Positions 61,187 through 64,000 of a stretch of DNA of 64,000 bases are shown here, one piece after another; position 1 is the stretch's first letter, and each line of letters begins with the position of its first letter. Source of the stretch: Samsonia erythrinae (lineage in GTDB: Bacteria > Pseudomonadota > Gammaproteobacteria > Enterobacterales > Enterobacteriaceae). Location: NCBI RefSeq assembly GCF_004342665.1, contig NZ_SMBY01000008.1, forward strand, positions 62,001-126,000, given 5' to 3'. Below the pieces are notes generated by a model, which saw nothing but the letters and a program-made list of their open reading frames with translations, ran no database searches and had not been told where the DNA came from. The translations under genes and the position numbers were made by a program.

Positions 61187-61582
61187 ATGAAAAAAGCAGC
61201 CGCGTTACTTGCTATTACCGCTCTGGTTTCCACCCCGGTACTTGCCGCACAAAGCGGCGGTGGTTTTGTCAATCCGGAAACGCCAGCGGTTGGCACCCAT
61301 AAAGGGGGATTCACCGATTCACAGAGCTCTCTTACCACGGTAGAAAAGGTGAAATCGTTGCGTGATGATAGTTGGGTCACGCTGCAAGGTAATATTGAAA
61401 AACGAATTGGCGATGAAAACTATTTATTCCGCGATTCAACGGGCACGATAGAAGTAGAAATCGACCATAAGCGCTGGAATGGCCAAATGGTTTCACCCAC
61501 CGATAAAGTGGAAATCCAGGGCGAACTGGATAAAGACTTCAATTCCGTCGAAGTGGACGTGAAGCAAATTCGCAAACTTTAA
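61187..61582 (+). CDS. ygiW: Periplasmic OB-fold (BOF) stress protein YgiW/VisP
   Basis: A 131-residue protein with signal peptide MKKAAALLAITALVSTPVLA. The mature part is a BOF/OB fold: VKSLRDDSWVTLQGNIEKRIGDENYLFRDSTGTIEVEIDHKRWNG and DKVEIQGELDKDFNSVEVDVKQIRKL, as in YgiW/YdeI/VisP. VisP in Salmonella binds peptidoglycan and acts in stress and virulence under QseC control. Divergent from qseBC with a shared regulatory region; AAGGAAGG-type ribosome site precedes the start. Confidence 0.92.
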   Translation: MKKAAALLAITALVSTPVLAAQSGGGFVNPETPAVGTHKGGFTDSQSSLTTVEKVKSLRDDSWVTLQGNIEKRIGDENYLFRDSTGTIEVEIDHKRWNGQMVSPTDKVEIQGELDKDFNSVEVDVKQIRKL

Positions 61583-61602
61583 AGCATTATCCTCATTCTC
61601 TA

Positions 61603-61630
61603 TTGGTGGGCTTATGTCCCGCCAATTTTA
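61603..61630 (+). terminator. Terminator after ygiW
   Basis: TTGGTGGG (61603-61610) and CCCGCCAA (61618-61625) pair with one G-T, followed by TTTTA, 20 bp beyond the ygiW stop. Confidence 0.65.
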
Positions 61631-62000
61631 CATTAGAGAAAAAAATCCTCTCACCCTCTTGAGATATCCTGATAATACCCAATAAAATTTTAAGAAAACT
61701 CTTAATATAATAATAAATTATATTGGAGTTATTTTTATATAAATTTAAATAATAAAAAAACCATACATTATTACGCTATTGGTTTTTTTTTATATTTTAA
61801 GTTAATGATTATGTTTTTATATGTATATAACGTTAATTATTGAATTAAAAAACAAACAATTATTACTTTCAATCCGATTAGTAAAACATAAAACATTAGT
61901 ATAAATTTTATACGTGATTTGTATTTCTATATAAATCCACGTAGGTGACTTTTATTAAGTCATTAATTTTAAATGTTAATACCCTATGGAGATGCCATTT
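61631..62000. promoter_or_regulatory. Strongly AT-rich gap before the unknown Cys/His-tail gene
   Basis: Most of this stretch is A/T, with T8 and A-tract runs and no stable stem or plausible ORF. Such DNA is typical of acquired, H-NS-bound promoters. GGAG at 61988-61991 is the ribosome site for the ATG at 62001. Confidence 0.5.
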
Positions 62001-62849
62001 ATGGGGATTTTAAATAATACGTTTTCTTTGATCGGAAAAACGCTGGGTTTTATTGGTGATGCGGAGTCAAATGCCGTCACCAGTGTTGCTAACGCAGTAG
62101 CTACCGCAGTTAGTGGTGCCCAACAAGTTGTAAATGGCGTTACAGATTTTATCTCTGACGTCACCGAACCCATGCCTGTTGTCAATGGTGTTGTTGATGC
62201 TGCTGCAAATGTGATAAATGGTGCCACGCACGGTGTCGAAATTGTCACCCATCACTTTACAATGTGGGGTGCTGAAGCTGGACAAGCCATAGGAACGGTG
62301 CTGAATACTACGGGTGATTTCGTTGAAAACATTGGCGAAGCTGATCTCCAAGGTGCGATATGTGCCATTCGGGATGGCATCGGTGAGATTGTTGGCAAAG
62401 ATTTACAGTATATCAGTGCTCACCTTGATCACGATGCGGAATTAATTCAAATTCCAATCAAAGTATTAACCGAGTCAGTAACCGATATTCTTAAACCGAT
62501 ATTCGGTGATAATTGTATCACTAATTTACCGAGTATCCTTGACGATCTACAGAATGGTATCCTAGAGGGCGTTATTCTAGATCAAATTGTTCAGCCTTTA
62601 CTTGATTGCTTAGCCGAATTTAATGAGTCAATTTTCGGTTATGATGGATGTGATCTTTCAGCAAGTGATATGGGGATGGGTTTCTTGTTAGATTGTGATG
62701 ATGAAGAACATAATCATCACTATTCATGTGACGATGAAGAACATAATGATCATCATTCATGTGAGCATGTAGAGTTCAACCCATGCGAACACAATGTTGA
62801 GCTCGTCGGTGTTAACGACGGCGAATGTTTTGTCGCTATCGCCGCCTAG
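62001..62849 (+). CDS. Unrecognised protein with Cys/His/acidic tandem-repeat tail
   Basis: A 282-residue protein I cannot assign. Start 62001 is chosen for GGAG nine bases upstream; ATGs at 61986 and 61992 lack a site. No signal peptide. Residues 1-100 are Ala/Val/Gly/Asn-rich amphipathic segments (AVTSVANAVATAVSGAQQVVNG, then VVNGVVDAAANVINGATHGVE), the middle is helical. Near the C-terminus an 11-residue unit repeats, CDDEEHNHHYS and CDDEEHNDHHS (62694-62759), then degenerate CEHVEFNPCEH: likely metal-binding. It ends NDGECFVAIAA, an acidic residue then hydrophobic residues, which faintly resembles type I secretion signals. No transporter genes are adjacent. AT-rich flanks suggest acquisition. 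Confidence 0.75.
   Translation: MGILNNTFSLIGKTLGFIGDAESNAVTSVANAVATAVSGAQQVVNGVTDFISDVTEPMPVVNGVVDAAANVINGATHGVEIVTHHFTMWGAEAGQAIGTVLNTTGDFVENIGEADLQGAICAIRDGIGEIVGKDLQYISAHLDHDAELIQIPIKVLTESVTDILKPIFGDNCITNLPSILDDLQNGILEGVILDQIVQPLLDCLAEFNESIFGYDGCDLSASDMGMGFLLDCDDEEHNHHYSCDDEEHNDHHSCEHVEFNPCEHNVELVGVNDGECFVAIAA
62694..62759 (+). repeat. Tandem 33-bp repeat encoding a Cys/Asp/Glu/His unit
   Basis: Two adjacent 33-bp units, 62694-62726 and 62727-62759, differ at a few bases and encode CDDEEHNHHYS and CDDEEHNDHHS. A third, degraded unit starts at 62760 (TGTGAGCATG...). Copy number may vary between strains by slippage. Confidence 0.8.
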
Positions 62850-63059
62850 GTTTTTTTATCAGGCACTGTTGCTATCCCCCAGAGAAATTTATGGGGGGTA
62901 GTATTAGTCTAGTAATTACTTCCATTTGTATATACTAGACATTGATAACAAGATTTTCATTAATATACTGATTTTTTGAGTTTTTTCATCCAAGAAAATT
63001 CAGAAATCGGATGCTATGTCTGTTCAGAACGTATTAATCACCCTTTCTATTTTTGTTAG

Positions 63060-63071
63060 CGAAACGTTTCG
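63060..63071. promoter_or_regulatory. Upstream RbsR-type operator
   Basis: CGAAACGTTTCG, an exact 12-bp palindrome, extended as GCGAAACGTTTCGAT. Same core as the promoter-proximal site 74 bp downstream. Confidence 0.6.
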
Positions 63072-63133
63072 ATAGCGATCACACTTTTTTTATTTCTTTA
63101 TTGCCTTTCCCGCTTCTTTTTCTAATATGTTAT

Positions 63134-63151
63134 CAGCGAAACGTTTCGCTG
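63134..63151. promoter_or_regulatory. RbsR operator at the rbsD promoter
   Basis: CAGCGAAACGTTTCGCTG, a perfect 18-bp palindrome matching the E. coli rbs operator, 13 bp before the rbsD start. RbsR, a LacI-family repressor, should release it when ribose is present. Confidence 0.85.
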
Positions 63152-63164
63152 GTGGGGCAAAAAG

Positions 63165-63584
63165 ATGAAAAAAACAGCATTATTGAATTCAAACATTTCT
63201 TCCGTAATTTCCCAGCTAGGGCATACCGATACCTTGGTGATTGGCGATGCGGGGTTACCGATCCCTGAAACGACGACGCGCATCGACCTGGCATTGACGC
63301 ATAACGTGCCGACGTTCTTGCAGGTGGTGAGTATTGTCACCAGCGAAATGCAGGTTGAAGCCGCCATTCTGGCGCAGGAAATTCGTGAGAAGAATCCCAC
63401 CGTCCATGACGCATTACTTGAACAATTGAAGCAGCTTGAACAACACCAGGGAAACACCATTGCGCTGCACTATGTCAGCCATGAAGAATTAAAAACCCAA
63501 AGCGGCAAAAGCCGGGCCATCATTCGCAGCGGAGAGTGTTCTCCTTATGCCAATGTCATTCTTTGTGCTGGCGTAACGTTCTGA
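63165..63584 (+). CDS. rbsD: D-ribose pyranase RbsD
   Basis: A 139-residue enzyme interconverting beta-pyranose and furanose ribose. Landmarks: [51 protein letters not shown] with the catalytic His, and C-terminal [19 protein letters not shown]. First gene of the ribose operon rbsDACBKR, 7 bp before rbsA. The operator overlapping its leader indicates RbsR repression. Confidence 0.96.
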   Translation: MKKTALLNSNISSVISQLGHTDTLVIGDAGLPIPETTTRIDLALTHNVPTFLQVVSIVTSEMQVEAAILAQEIREKNPTVHDALLEQLKQLEQHQGNTIALHYVSHEELKTQSGKSRAIIRSGECSPYANVILCAGVTF

Positions 63585-63591
63585 GGCACCC

Positions 63592-64000
63592 ATGCAACCT
63601 TTACTGCAACTGCAAGGCATCACGAAATCTTTTCCCGGCGTTAAGGCGCTTTCCGGTGCGGCACTCAATGTTTATCCGGGAAAAGTGATGGCGCTGGTAG
63701 GCGAAAATGGTGCGGGCAAGTCCACCATGATGAAAGTCCTGACCGGGATCTACCGTAAAGATGCCGGCAGCATCCATTTTCTGGGGCAGGAGGTGGATTT
63801 CAGCGGGCCGAAAGCGTCTCAGGAAGCGGGGATTGGTATTATCCATCAGGAACTTAACCTGATCCCCCAGCTCACGATTGCTGAGAATATCTTTCTTGGC
63901 CGCGAGTTTACTAACCGCTTCGGTCGTATCGACTGGAACAAGATGTATGTGGAAGCCGATAAGCTCCTGAAGCGTCTGAATCTGCGCTATGACAGTCGTC
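63592..64000 (+). CDS. rbsA: Ribose ABC transporter ATPase RbsA, truncated by window end
   Basis: Starts at ATG 63592 (GAGGCACCC upstream) and runs off the right edge after about 136 residues. Visible: [27 protein letters not shown], Walker [18 protein letters not shown] and the Q-loop region [23 protein letters not shown]. It is the ATPase of the ribose importer; rbsC and rbsB should follow outside the window. It is a paralog of the ATPase at 25566-27110. Confidence 0.95.
   Translation, partial: MQPLLQLQGITKSFPGVKALSGAALNVYPGKVMALVGENGAGKSTMMKVLTGIYRKDAGSIHFLGQEVDFSGPKASQEAGIGIIHQELNLIPQLTIAENIFLGREFTNRFGRIDWNKMYVEADKLLKRLNLRYDSR

Larger units (their letters stand above)
62850..63164. promoter_or_regulatory. 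Gap before rbsD with terminator-like stem and two RbsR palindromes
   Basis: A 315-bp gap. 62872-62901 forms a 9-bp stem (CTATCCCCC/GGGGGGTAG, one G-T) after the unknown gene. Two RbsR-type palindromes follow at 63060-63071 and 63134-63151. The region between is AT-rich and should carry the rbs promoter. Confidence 0.6.

Overview
The window is a stretch of enterobacterial chromosome around the replication origin. The gene order atpIBEFHAGDC / rsmG-mnmG / oriC / mioC-asnC / asnA / viaA-ravA / kup is that of Enterobacterales. A periplasmic exo-pectate lyase (PelX type, PL9) with a KdgR box beside atpC and a PGA (pgaA/pgaB) locus point to a soft-rot genus, most likely Pectobacterium. The genus is inferred from gene content, not from a marker comparison.

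Layout. 1-6.5 kb: end of the biofilm polysaccharide operon (pgaA, pgaB; minus), an orphan WYL regulator of BrxR/CapW type, decayed or unidentified sequence, and an AT-rich membrane diguanylate cyclase. 6.5-10 kb: DHA2 efflux pump and a three-lipoprotein operon (CsgG-like, DUF4810, GNA1162/DUF799). 10-16.3 kb: AegA-type oxidoreductase with a ferredoxin partner, then yieE, adeP and yieH. 16.3-18.7 kb: polar amino-acid ABC importer without its ATPase. 18.9-29.8 kb: a carbohydrate or polyol catabolic region with a split transketolase, SorC regulator, FGGY kinase, complete Rbs-type ABC importer plus a DUF2291 lipoprotein, and two SDR dehydrogenases. 30-38.2 kb: phoU-pstBACS with a Pho box, then glmS-glmU. 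38.5-40.7 kb: pelX. 41-51 kb: ATP synthase operon, rsmG, mnmG. 51.1-51.5 kb: oriC with AT-rich 13-mers, four DnaA boxes and ten GATC sites. 51.5-61.6 kb: mioC, asnC, asnA, viaA, ravA, kup, qseC, qseB, ygiW. 62-64 kb: an unrecognised protein with a Cys/His/acidic tandem-repeat tail, then rbsD and the start of rbsA under two RbsR-like palindromes.

How parts may work together. The diguanylate cyclase could feed c-di-GMP control of the adjacent PGA machinery. The SorC regulator probably controls both transketolase and kinase/transport transcription units, because the same palindrome TGAATATATATTCA (or a close variant) lies in all three upstream regions. The pathway fits import, SDR oxidation of a polyol to a ketose, FGGY phosphorylation and transketolase cleavage; the substrate is not identifiable from sequence alone.

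The observations I rate highest are a 22-codon leader ORF with its own strong Shine-Dalgarno that overlaps the pgaA start as ATGA, the uncharacterised polyol cluster and its operators, a 61-bp intergenic repeat present twice in opposite orientation, and the orphan Cys/His-tail protein. No rRNA, tRNA, CRISPR array or intact insertion sequence was seen.
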